NCBI RefSeq assembly: GCF_002257585.1
Contig: NZ_CP022743.1
Coordinates: 3,844,001 to 3,908,000 of the forward strand
DNA: 64,000 bases
From: Mucilaginibacter xinganensis
GTDB lineage: Bacteria > Bacteroidota > Bacteroidia > Sphingobacteriales > Sphingobacteriaceae
Direction of reading: 5' to 3'
Position 1 is the first letter of the stretch. Every line of letters starts with the position of its first letter. The notes under the pieces were generated by a model. That model ran no database searches, was not told the origin of the DNA, and saw nothing but the letters and a program-made list of their open reading frames with translations. This document shows positions 1 to 8,063 of this stretch, piece after piece. The position numbers and the translations under genes were made by a program.

Positions 1-1712
1 TGCACAGGTAATGCATTAGTTTGAAAGCTATCCGCCAGTTTCGGGGCATTATTTAGCACCCTGTAATTAAACTCCCGGCTTTTAAGAAACTTCACCAGGT
101 TCTCTGTTTTATCGCCGGATAAAGCAATAAAAACCACGTTTGGCTGACTACTAAATTGCTTAACAAGCTTATTCAGCTCCGGCATTTCGGCAATACACGG
201 CCCGCAACCTATACTCCATATATTTAAAACAACCAATTTGCCTTTAAAATCTGATAAATGCACCGGCTTTCCTGCTAAATCGCTTGCAGTAAAATCAGGA
301 ACCCGTTCTTCGGCAGTAGTTGATTGCGCACCGCTGGGTTTCAACGAAGTAACGAATTCGGCAAATGTTTTTTGCTTCAAACTGCAAAACGGGAATAACA
401 TTTTCATAGAATCAAGGGCCGCCAAAACCCCATATTTGTACAGCTTTCTATAATCTTCCATAGCAAGATTGGCATTTCCGGCTTGTTTATAAGCGTTTGC
501 CCGCAATTGTAATAATAAAGGCATAAAATTCCCTTCAGCACTGCCACCTGTTAACAGCGCTATGCCGGCGGAGCTATTGGTAACTGCATCCTGATAGTTT
601 TTGCGCGCCAAATCAATCTTAGCTAAATCCATATACATTAGTGGCACATCTTGCTGGTAGTGGCTATAGTTTAATCTGTACCGGTGATTGATGCCTCCGC
701 TCTGGAAAAGCGCAATAGCTTTTTTGAGCATGCGCCCGGCAGAGTCAAGCTTCTCGTTCCGGTCAATATAGAGTTCCGGCATGCTGGTAAGAGCATAATA
801 ACTTACTTTATCGTTTTCATATTGTGGCAGCAAAACTTTTTCAAATGTTGCAACCGGGATCTTTCTGTCATCTTTAATATAATAGAAAACGTTTATATCA
901 CGGGAAATTCCGGCTTCGGGGTGTGCAATAAATATTTCTTTCAGCTTCGTCCTGATATCCTCTTCCACATCCTTTCGGCTGCTTTTATAATATTCGTAGT
1001 TGTAAATACTAAAAGCAAAGGCCGTTTCCTCATTTTCGGGAAATTTGCTAAAAAGCTGATACAAATATTTTTTTCCTTCGGCCAGGTTGCCGGTTTTGGC
1101 ATTACCAATGCATAGCGCAGCTAAAAGACCCGCATCCGGGTGGTTACTGGCTTTAATTGATAAAGTCAGTTTTTTTATCAGCCCCTCAACCTGGGCCTTA
1201 CCTGCGGCATGGTCTTTAATCATTGCTACTACATTGATAAATTTGGCCCAGGCTAAATAATTATCCGGGTAGTGCACTAATTCTTTCCGAAATATGCTAT
1301 CCGGATTATCATCAAACAAAGCGGCCATGTAGGCACCCTCAACTTCGGTTTGATGATTTGGTTTATACACCAGTTTGTTAAATCCGGCTTTATCATCATC
1401 TTTATTTAAAGTATAAAATTCCACTTTAAATGAGGCAGCGCTAACAGGCAGTTTAAATTGCGCAGCCAACCTTCCGTTGGTGCCGGCCATTAAAACATGA
1501 AAGTTATTAGTGGCCCCATCACGCAAACAGGTAGTTATGCGGGCATAAACAGGCTCCCTGCCGTTAAGTGATGCGTTGGCGTCGGTACAATTATAGCCAA
1601 TGGCGATTTCGTCAGTAACTGATGGTTTTTCCGGGCTGATGGTACTAACCTGGGCAATAACTGCCATTCTGAATCCAAACAGCGCGACAGTAATAAACAA
1701 ATACTTTTTCAT
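1..1712 (-). CDS. TlpA-like thioredoxin-fold protein, secreted (3' end outside window)
   Basis: Reading the minus strand from an ATG at 1712 gives an open frame of about 570 codons that runs off the window edge without a stop. It begins with a signal peptide (MKKYLFITVALFGFRMAVIA, residues 1-20), followed by a long helical, TPR-like middle region (about residues 110-430). The visible C-terminal part is a thioredoxin/AhpC-TSA fold: VPDFTASDLAGKPVHLSDFKGK, then NIWSIGCGPCIAEMPEL with the CGPC redox pair at about residues 503 and 506 (bases 195-206). Such TlpA/ResA-like proteins of Bacteroidota act in the periplasm as thiol oxidoreductases, often near SusCD or signalling genes. The substrate cannot be told. 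It is divergent from the LytS-type kinase gene at 1933. Family is clear, role is not. Confidence 0.88.
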   Translation of the reverse strand, partial: MKKYLFITVALFGFRMAVIAQVSTISPEKPSVTDEIAIGYNCTDANASLNGREPVYARITTCLRDGATNNFHVLMAGTNGRLAAQFKLPVSAASFKVEFYTLNKDDDKAGFNKLVYKPNHQTEVEGAYMAALFDDNPDSIFRKELVHYPDNYLAWAKFINVVAMIKDHAAGKAQVEGLIKKLTLSIKASNHPDAGLLAALCIGNAKTGNLAEGKKYLYQLFSKFPENEETAFAFSIYNYEYYKSSRKDVEEDIRTKLKEIFIAHPEAGISRDINVFYYIKDDRKIPVATFEKVLLPQYENDKVSYYALTSMPELYIDRNEKLDSAGRMLKKAIALFQSGGINHRYRLNYSHYQQDVPLMYMDLAKIDLARKNYQDAVTNSSAGIALLTGGSAEGNFMPLLLQLRANAYKQAGNANLAMEDYRKLYKYGVLAALDSMKMLFPFCSLKQKTFAEFVTSLKPSGAQSTTAEERVPDFTASDLAGKPVHLSDFKGKLVVLNIWSIGCGPCIAEMPELNKLVKQFSSQPNVVFIALSGDKTENLVKFLKSREFNYRVLNNAPKLADSFQTNALPV

Positions 1713-1932
1713 TTCTTTAAATTTTGGTTAAAGAAAATGCACCAGGCTTTTAAACTAAAATATTGTTGACCGGCTATTGCATATTAGAAGTTAAACAGGC
1801 TTGCAGAAGTATAAACCGTTTTTTTAGAATGTAGGATTGAATTCGTCAGGATAAAACCCAGGTTAATCAGCCCGAAATACGTATTGGTAATTAAAATTAT
1901 TAAATCCAGCAGGAATTATATAGCTTCAAAAA

Positions 1933-3033
1933 ATGAACCGTGCTAAAATATTTTGGGATAAATCATTTACCGACTGGCGGTATAGAATATTCCTGCATGC
2001 AGGCTTTTGGTTTTTTCTCCTGTTTTTTTGGATGGAGGAAAGCATAACACTTCGAATTACTCTACAGCAGCATTACTCTGTAAACCTTGTAGGTATAGGC
2101 TATTGCCTATTTTTATTTTATCCGCTTGTGTATGGCATAGTCCCTTTATTGCAAAAGCATAAATGGCTGTACGCCGCATTGCTGTTTTCAGTGTATTATG
2201 TTATCGCTATTGCGCTCCGCACTTATGAGGTAAGCCTTATTGTAAACTGGTATAACCTTAAACAAACCTGGGTTGTAGGTAACGATTTTTGGAAACGTTT
2301 GTATGGCGCTCATTTTAATCCGCTAGCTGTGGCAAAGGTTTTTTTCAGCAGCATTCCCAGCTTCCTTGAAGTGATATACATTCCCCTGGTTATTAAATTT
2401 ATAAGATATGCATACCAATCTAACCTAAAGCAATCCTGGTTGGCAAAAGAAAACGCGCAATTGCAGTTATCAACATTAAAGGCCCAAATAAACCCGCATT
2501 TTTTTTTCAATACGTTAAATAACCTGCAATCGTACATCGTTCAAAACGAAAAAGAAAAATCTGTGGGCCTGCTTAACCAATTGGCAGATTTTATGCGCTC
2601 TTCGCTTTACGACTGCGAGGCCGAATACATCAGCATGACTCAGGAAATTGACCTCCTGAATAATTATATAGCCATTGAACGGATTAGATTTGATCAGCAG
2701 GCAGATATCGCTATACAACTTACAAACACTGATCCTTCTTACCTGGCTCCGCCTTTTATTTTTTTACCGTTTATTGAAAACGCATTTAAGCACGGTGGCT
2801 CATTAGCAACCGAACAGGTGTTTATTGAGATTGTGTTAGATAATAGCCCCGAAAAGGTAACCTTAAAAACCAAAAACCGCTTTCATAACCTGCCTGGAAA
2901 GCCTGGAATCGGGCTTCAGAATGTCAGAAAACGACTGAATTATTATTTCCCGGACAATTACACTTTGGCTGTAGACAAAAACAGTGACTTTTACAGCGTT
3001 AAACTTGAAATATGCAAACAGTTAATTTCCTGA
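1933..3033 (+). CDS. LytS/YehU-type sensor histidine kinase
   Basis: A 366-residue inner-membrane kinase. The first 160 residues hold about four hydrophobic segments (near 20-33, 51-73, 80-97 and 135-158) without a recognisable sensor domain. The His_kinase domain follows, with the phospho-acceptor motif LKAQINPHFFFNTLNNL (His189) and a GHKL-type ATPase part with the N-box PFIENAFKHGG (about 280) and the late motif GIGLQNVRKRL. It phosphorylates the LytTR regulator encoded next, whose start codon lies 22 bases inside this gene, so the two are translationally coupled. The stimulus is unknown. The divergent thioredoxin gene upstream is a possible target or partner (inference only). Confidence 0.93.
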   Translation: MNRAKIFWDKSFTDWRYRIFLHAGFWFFLLFFWMEESITLRITLQQHYSVNLVGIGYCLFLFYPLVYGIVPLLQKHKWLYAALLFSVYYVIAIALRTYEVSLIVNWYNLKQTWVVGNDFWKRLYGAHFNPLAVAKVFFSSIPSFLEVIYIPLVIKFIRYAYQSNLKQSWLAKENAQLQLSTLKAQINPHFFFNTLNNLQSYIVQNEKEKSVGLLNQLADFMRSSLYDCEAEYISMTQEIDLLNNYIAIERIRFDQQADIAIQLTNTDPSYLAPPFIFLPFIENAFKHGGSLATEQVFIEIVLDNSPEKVTLKTKNRFHNLPGKPGIGLQNVRKRLNYYFPDNYTLAVDKNSDFYSVKLEICKQLIS

Positions 3034-3719
3034 TTGCCGATGATGAACCCCAGGCCCGTAAGCTACTACAGGCCTATATGGCGGGCATAAGTAATTACAA
3101 CCTGGTAAAACTTTGCGCAAACGCAATGGAAGCTTATGAAGCCCTTCATACTTCAAAAATTGATCTCATGTTTTTGGATATAAGAATGCCTATGGTATCA
3201 GGTACCGATTTTCTGCGTTCGCTAAAAAAACCGCCCATGGTTATTTTCACCACCGCCTATAATAAATACGCTATGGAAGGCTATGATTTAAACGTGATTG
3301 ATTACCTTTTAAAACCAATATCACTACCAAGGTTAATGCAGGCGCTTGAAAAGGTGAATGACAAAATGCAAAAGCCTCTTGCTTCAGATGCGGGTCATCG
3401 GGCAAATTATTTGTTTATCAAGGTTGAAAATAAACTGGTTAAGATAATTCTTGACGATTTGCTATTAATAGAAAGCATGCAGAATTATGTAAAACTGCAT
3501 TTTAAAGACAAAGTAATAGTAGCCCCTTACACCATGAAAGTAATGGAAAATATGCTGCCTGGAAATAATTTTTTAAGAGTGCACCGATCATTTATAGTTC
3601 CTGTAACAATCATTACTGCCGTAAACGGCAATACTATCGAAACCGGCTTTCAAAATATACCTATCGGTTTAAGCTTTAAAGATGCTGTGATGAATTATAT
3701 TAAAAATGTGAATCGTTAG
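3012..3719 (+). CDS. LytTR-family response regulator
   Basis: 235 residues. The receiver domain (1-120) has acidic residues DDE at 10-12, the phospho-acceptor Asp56 in LMFLDIRMP, Thr80/Thr81 and Lys101 in YLLKP. The C-terminal LytTR DNA-binding domain spans about 135-233 (NYLFIKVENKLVKI, IESMQNYVKLHF, FLRVHRSFIVP). LytTR proteins bind short direct repeats as dimers. The ATG lies inside the kinase gene (22-base overlap), which supports co-translation and a cognate pair. No target site could be picked out by eye. Confidence 0.94.
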   Translation: MQTVNFLIADDEPQARKLLQAYMAGISNYNLVKLCANAMEAYEALHTSKIDLMFLDIRMPMVSGTDFLRSLKKPPMVIFTTAYNKYAMEGYDLNVIDYLLKPISLPRLMQALEKVNDKMQKPLASDAGHRANYLFIKVENKLVKIILDDLLLIESMQNYVKLHFKDKVIVAPYTMKVMENMLPGNNFLRVHRSFIVPVTIITAVNGNTIETGFQNIPIGLSFKDAVMNYIKNVNR

Positions 3720-3885
3720 CGCCTCTTCAATTATTAGGCAGCTCTCACATTTTTTTATGCATATTAACCGGGTCTTTTTGTATCAAACCAGCTTTGCCTG
3801 CAAAACTGCAACTTCTTTAACTTTTAGCCGGGTGAGGACAGTATCAACATGAGGAATTGCCACGGCAACATTATATTCCATAAAA

Positions 3886-3917
3886 ATGCCGGTAAAAAGC
3901 TAGCTTTTTACCGGCAT
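3886..3917 (-). terminator. 32-bp perfect palindrome, terminator of the BI-1 gene
   Basis: Arms ATGCCGGTAAAAAGCT and AGCTTTTTACCGGCAT are exact reverse complements with no spacer. On the minus strand the structure follows the stop codon at 3939 and is followed by TTTTTATGG, as expected of an intrinsic terminator. The nearest plus-strand gene ends at 3719, so it may also stop residual transcription from that side. Confidence 0.75.
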
Positions 3918-3938
3918 GATATTAAAGCTATAAGCTGA

Positions 3939-4670
3939 TTATCTTCTTCTGCCGAAAATACGCAGCAGCATAATAAACAGGTTGATAAAATCAAGATATA
4001 AGGTCAGTCCACCCATCAATGCCATTTTTGAAGCAGTTGCATCGCCGTACTGTAAACCGGCACCTATATTTTTCAGCTTCTGTACATCATAAGCTGTTAA
4101 GCCTACAAATACTGCAACCCCTATGTAGCTGATGATCATATCGAGGCCTGAGCTGTGCAGAAACATATTTACCAGTGAAGCCACTACTATACCAATTAAA
4201 AACATGATCAGGATAGAGCCGAACTTGGTAAGATCTGTTTTGGTGGTGTAACCTGCAATAGCCATTATCCCGAAAACTACCGACGAGGTAATAAATACAC
4301 CCAATACGGAAGACGCTGTGAAAGCCAACAGGATAAAGCTCAAACTAATACCTGTTACAGCAGAATAAGCTAAAAACAATACTGAAAGCACAGGGTATGA
4401 GAGCCGGTTAAGACCAAAACTCATTAAAAGCACAAACGCAAGTGGTGAAAACATGGCCAAATAGCCCAGTGTAGTCATTTTGCCAGTAGTTGTATCAACC
4501 AGCATTTGAAAAAGCACCGGTGAATTTGCAAACAAAAACGCGCATGCAGCTGATACTCCCAAAGCCACAAACATCCAGATAAATACATTCGCAAGAAATT
4601 TGCGGGTACTGTCGGTTTCGTTAATTTGTATTACATTTTTATAAATGTAGTCAGGATTATTATTTTCCAT
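3939..4670 (-). CDS. Bax inhibitor-1/YccA family membrane protein
   Basis: 243 residues with seven hydrophobic segments after a short polar N-terminus, the normal size and topology of the BI-1/YccA (UPF0005) family. Recognisable stretches are FLANVFIWMFVALGVSAAC (from about 25), FVGLTAYDVQKLKNIG (about 190, the conserved acidic-residue helix) and ALMGGLTLYLDFINLFIMLL near the C-terminus. Bacterial members are inner-membrane proteins linked to calcium/proton leak or FtsH interaction; the role here is unknown. A -7 element TAACTTTG (4693-4700, minus) lies 22 bp upstream of the ATG, and a perfect palindrome downstream closes the gene, so it is probably transcribed alone. Confidence 0.93.
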   Translation of the reverse strand: MENNNPDYIYKNVIQINETDSTRKFLANVFIWMFVALGVSAACAFLFANSPVLFQMLVDTTTGKMTTLGYLAMFSPLAFVLLMSFGLNRLSYPVLSVLFLAYSAVTGISLSFILLAFTASSVLGVFITSSVVFGIMAIAGYTTKTDLTKFGSILIMFLIGIVVASLVNMFLHSSGLDMIISYIGVAVFVGLTAYDVQKLKNIGAGLQYGDATASKMALMGGLTLYLDFINLFIMLLRIFGRRR

Positions 4671-4692
4671 TTTTTATTTATGATTTATTAGT

Positions 4693-4700
4693 CAAAGTTA
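4693..4700 (-). promoter_or_regulatory. Putative -7 element (TAACTTTG) of the BI-1 gene
   Basis: Minus-strand TAACTTTG matches the Bacteroidota -7 consensus TAnnTTTG and ends 22 bp before the ATG at 4670. I do not see a good -33 TTG at the expected distance. Confidence 0.45.
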
Positions 4701-4814
4701 ATTATTGCTGTGAGATTTAGATAAGTTGTAAAACATTTTTTACTTCCATTATAGACTTGAAAAATCACCAATAGTTTAACTGGCTATTGTAACTCAAAAC
4801 CCGTACCCAAATGC

Positions 4815-5381
4815 TCAATTCAGCCTTTTTGTCAGTTGCTCTTCAACTTGCTTAAATACCTGGATCGGTTTTAATGAACGCCAGCCGAGGTCGTCCAATG
4901 CTCCCCCGAAATTGATATAGTAATCAATGTTGTTGCGTTTGAACTCCTCAATTACATGATCGCGGAAGTTGATTCCCGCTATCCAGCCGTCCTCCACGTC
5001 CTGGAACCATTCTTCGTAGTAACAATCGTCAGACGAGTGAAAGTTCAGCACATTCTCCCCTATCAAAATAAAATGGTTAATGCCGTTATCTATCATCAGC
5101 TCTATGATCTCGCGCTTCATCAGCATAATATCATTGTTAATGGCATCATTCCATTCCCCAATAAATTCAATAATTGAATAGCCTTTTTCGTAATCGGCAA
5201 AAAGCACCTTCATGTACAGTGTGTTTGAGCCAAACGAATCCCATTGCGGGTGCAGCAGGTAATTATAGATCTGCTTGTCAAACTCAAACTCATTGTACTG
5301 CGTTGCATAAAAAGGAGAATATTCATCCTCCGAAGCAACATAATCATCGCGCCATTTATAATATGGTTCTATCTCGTGCAT
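4815..5381 (-). CDS. Conserved hypothetical protein, downstream of murQ
   Basis: A soluble, acidic protein of 188 residues without signal peptide or membrane segment. Aromatic and acidic residues are frequent (MHEIEPYYKWRDDYVASEDE at the start, DDCYYEEWFQDVEDGWIAG around 115-135). I do not recognise a named domain. It follows murQ on the same strand after an 82-bp gap, so the two may share a transcript. The regular alternation of predicted strands and helices and the clean ends argue for a genuine protein. No function is proposed. Confidence 0.8.
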   Translation of the reverse strand: MHEIEPYYKWRDDYVASEDEYSPFYATQYNEFEFDKQIYNYLLHPQWDSFGSNTLYMKVLFADYEKGYSIIEFIGEWNDAINNDIMLMKREIIELMIDNGINHFILIGENVLNFHSSDDCYYEEWFQDVEDGWIAGINFRDHVIEEFKRNNIDYYINFGGALDDLGWRSLKPIQVFKQVEEQLTKRLN

Positions 5382-5463
5382 GTTCTAATTTCAATTTTTA
5401 ATCCGCGCATCAGTTCCACTTCGCACGGCTGCATTTCTGCACAGCAATCAGGCTGCACATTAA

Positions 5464-6270
5464 TCAATTCCCTACGTTCTCCACCGCCTTGCGCACACTG
5501 CCATATTTTAGCAGCAATGCAGCAGCCGTTTCTTCATCAAGCCCGGTCTCGTTCATCACCATGCGGGTTCCGCGGTCAACCAGTTTATTGTTGGTTAACT
5601 GCATATCCACCATTTTATTACCTTTTGTTTTGCCAATCCTGATCATCACACAGGTGCTCAGCATGTTTAACACCAGCTTTTGGGCGGTTCCTGCTTTCAT
5701 CCGGGTCGATCCTGTTAAAAACTCGGGACCCGTTACCACCTCAACCGGGTATTTGGCTTCGGCTGCAACCGGGCTGCCACTATTACAAACAATGCACCCC
5801 GTTGTAATATTGTGCGTATTTGCTTTCCTTAAGCCGCCAATAACGTATGGCGTAGTGCCTGACGCGGCTATTCCCACCAGCACATCTTTATCATTTATTT
5901 GGTATCGCAACAGGTCGTTCCAGGCCTGTTCGGCATCATCTTCTGCAAATTCTACCGCCTTTCTGATGGCGCCGTCACCCCCGGCAATAATTCCCACAAC
6001 GGTATCAAACGAAACGCCGAAGGTTGGAGGACATTCCGACGCATCAACCACGCCTAAACGGCCGCTGGTACCGGCGCCAATATAGAACAACCGGCCGCCT
6101 TCCTTCATTTTCTCAGCTGTAGCGGTGGCCAGCTTTTCTATTTGCGGCAGCGCCTTTGCTACGGCAAGCGGTACTGTTTGATCTTCTTTGTTGATATGCT
6201 CCAGGATCTCGGACACCTGCATTTGCTCCAGGTGATTATAAAGCGACTCCTTTTCCGTTGTGGTTTCCAT
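5464..6270 (-). CDS. murQ: N-acetylmuramic acid 6-phosphate etherase MurQ
   Basis: MurQ cleaves the D-lactyl ether of MurNAc-6-phosphate to give GlcNAc-6-phosphate and D-lactate in cytosolic murein recycling. The 268 residues contain a SIS sugar-phosphate domain with YIGAGTSGRLGVVDASECPP (63-82) and the stretch IAGGDGAIRKAVEFAEDDAE. Glu79 and Glu110 line up, with a constant offset of four, with the catalytic glutamates 83 and 114 of E. coli MurQ. TGSTRMKAGTAQKLVLNML (about 187-205) is the second conserved block and the C-terminus has the family's helical tail. It may work with the BadF-type kinase at 62715 and the NamZ-like protein at 48609, which lie elsewhere in the window. Confidence 0.96.
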   Translation of the reverse strand: METTTEKESLYNHLEQMQVSEILEHINKEDQTVPLAVAKALPQIEKLATATAEKMKEGGRLFYIGAGTSGRLGVVDASECPPTFGVSFDTVVGIIAGGDGAIRKAVEFAEDDAEQAWNDLLRYQINDKDVLVGIAASGTTPYVIGGLRKANTHNITTGCIVCNSGSPVAAEAKYPVEVVTGPEFLTGSTRMKAGTAQKLVLNMLSTCVMIRIGKTKGNKMVDMQLTNNKLVDRGTRMVMNETGLDEETAAALLLKYGSVRKAVENVGN

Positions 6271-6388
6271 TTAACAAAATTGAGGAAAATCTTTTAGAAA
6301 TGAGATGCGGTACTTACCACTTTGTATAATAATATTTTTCAATGTCATATCCCGGCGCCGGCAGCTTAAATGTGTTAAAACAAATCCT

Positions 6389-6396
6389 TAACTTTG
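6389..6396 (+). promoter_or_regulatory. Putative -7 element (TAACTTTG) of the S41 protease gene
   Basis: TAACTTTG matches TAnnTTTG and ends 15 bp before the ATG at 6412. It overlaps the in-frame TTG at 6394, which makes that upstream start impossible if this promoter is used and supports the ATG. Confidence 0.5.
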
Positions 6397-6411
6397 TGGC
6401 ACAACGATAAT

Positions 6412-8007
6412 ATGAAAAGGGCCGCGGGAATAATTTTCAGGACAATGATATTGGTTTTACTGGGTGTCACTATCGGCATATTTATCAGTAATCGCACCCT
6501 GTTACATCAAAGCCTCGGCTTGTCGCTGGATGAAAACGACAAGATCTCGAAAGTACTGAACCTGGTTAGGCAAAACTACGTTGATTCGGTAAATGTAGAT
6601 AGTATTGAAGGCGCTACCGTTAACGGCCTGCTGCAAAACCTTGATCCACATTCCCTTTATCTGCCCGAACAAAAAGCTACCTCCATAAACGAAGGACTTG
6701 CCGGCGGCTTTACAGGCATTGGCCTGGAATACCAGCTGCTGCGCGATACCCTGGTTATCACCCAGGTGTATGCCAACGGACCCGCTGCAAAAGCAGGGCT
6801 TACCACCGGTGACCGCATTATTGATGTAGATAATAAAAAATTCTCAGGCACACACCTTACGGTTCAATTGGTTAATAAAACATTAAGGGGCGAAAAAAAT
6901 TCAGCTTTGCTGGTTTCGGTTGTGCCGCCTAACTCTGCCATAAAAAAAAACTATACGCTAAAACGCGGCTATGTAAATGCCAGCAGTCTTGATGCTGCCT
7001 ATATGGCCACTGCTGATGTTGGTTATATCAAGATCAGTAAATTTGCCTTAACCACCGATGCCGACTTCCGCGAGGCGTTGGGCAAGCTGAAGGCAAAAGG
7101 CATGCAAAAATTGGTGCTTGATCTCCGCGAAAATGGCGGCGGGTACCTCAACACTGCAACCGCGCTTGCCGACGAGTTTCTAAAAAAAGATAAACTGATT
7201 GTTTACACCAAAGGGGTGCATGAAGAACGCCGCGACTATTTCGCTACGGATTCAGGAACTTTCCAGGAAGGTAAGCTTGCTGTTTTAATTGATGAATATT
7301 CTGCCTCAGCCAGTGAGATCCTTGCCGGGGCGCTGCAAGACCTTGACCGCGCCGTGATAGTTGGCCGCCGCTCGTTCGGCAAGGGGCTGGTACAGCAACA
7401 GTTTGCCTTTAACGACGGTTCAGCCGTAAACCTTACTATCGCCAGGTATTATACCCCATCAGGCAGGTCTATCCAAAAATCATATAAAGCAGGTATTGAC
7501 AGCTATCACAACGAAATTGCTGAACGGATGCGCAAAGGCGAATTGTTCTCCGCCCAAAGTAATTTAAACGACAGTATTTTTAAAAAGCCTTCCCCCTACC
7601 GTACCTTGAGCGGGCGAAAGGTCTTTAGCGGCGGTGGTATTATGCCCGATATTTTTGTTCCTGCTGATACCACCCAAAATACATACCTGCTACAGCAATT
7701 GAGCGATCAGCAGCAATTTACGGCCTACACCATTGATAAGCTGCAGCCGCAACTCAATAAGTTTGGTACTGCGGATACTTTTATGAAAGATTATTCAGTG
7801 AGTAATGATGAGCTGGATAACTTTATCCTATACGCTTCGCAAAGCATAAAAAGTATCGACTCGCACGAATTGCTGATCTCCAAACCGATGATAAAAACGA
7901 TGCTAAAGGCCGCTGCCGCACGCTTTAAATGGGGTGAAAATGCTTACTATGAGGCCATAAACAGCAACGATAACACGCTGGCTAAAGCCGTGGAAGCTAT
8001 CCATTAA
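6412..8007 (+). CDS. S41 family C-terminal processing protease (CtpA/Prc-like)
   Basis: A periplasmic serine protease of 531 residues from the ATG at 6412; a TTG at 6394 is also in frame but lies in the promoter. An N-terminal signal anchor (about 8-26) is followed by a PDZ domain (about 85-175, with GFTGIGLEY and GPAAKAGLTTGDRI) and the S41 peptidase domain. The Ser-Lys dyad is visible as EYSASASEILAGAL (Ser299) and GRRSFGKGLVQQ (Lys324), 25 residues apart as in Prc. The segment after about 390 is a tail with no domain I recognise. Family members trim or degrade envelope proteins. It is divergent from murQ and converges on der across a hairpin cluster. Confidence 0.94.
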   Translation: MKRAAGIIFRTMILVLLGVTIGIFISNRTLLHQSLGLSLDENDKISKVLNLVRQNYVDSVNVDSIEGATVNGLLQNLDPHSLYLPEQKATSINEGLAGGFTGIGLEYQLLRDTLVITQVYANGPAAKAGLTTGDRIIDVDNKKFSGTHLTVQLVNKTLRGEKNSALLVSVVPPNSAIKKNYTLKRGYVNASSLDAAYMATADVGYIKISKFALTTDADFREALGKLKAKGMQKLVLDLRENGGGYLNTATALADEFLKKDKLIVYTKGVHEERRDYFATDSGTFQEGKLAVLIDEYSASASEILAGALQDLDRAVIVGRRSFGKGLVQQQFAFNDGSAVNLTIARYYTPSGRSIQKSYKAGIDSYHNEIAERMRKGELFSAQSNLNDSIFKKPSPYRTLSGRKVFSGGGIMPDIFVPADTTQNTYLLQQLSDQQQFTAYTIDKLQPQLNKFGTADTFMKDYSVSNDELDNFILYASQSIKSIDSHELLISKPMIKTMLKAAAARFKWGENAYYEAINSNDNTLAKAVEAIH

Positions 8008-8012
8008 TTTCA

Positions 8013-8060
8013 GATTTCGGATGTGCGACATCCGAAATCATACATCCGAAATCCGAAATC
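8013..8060. terminator. Three-arm hairpin cluster between convergent genes
   Basis: GATTTCGGATGT (8013-8024), a 3-base loop and ACATCCGAAATC (8028-8039) form a perfect 12-bp hairpin. The second arm is repeated exactly at 8042-8053 and partly again to 8060. It sits between the stop codons of the S41 protease gene (plus) and der (minus). It can act as a bidirectional terminator, but the extra arm makes it look like a dispersed intergenic repeat. Confidence 0.6.
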
Positions 8061-8063
8061 AAC

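Noticed and set aside
684..1115. 143-codon frame on the plus strand
   Set aside because: It lies antisense to the TlpA-like gene, which reads through the whole region with a signal peptide and CGPC motif.
5489..6085. 198-codon frame on the plus strand
   Set aside because: It is fully antisense to murQ, which has all family motifs; the peptide shows no domain.
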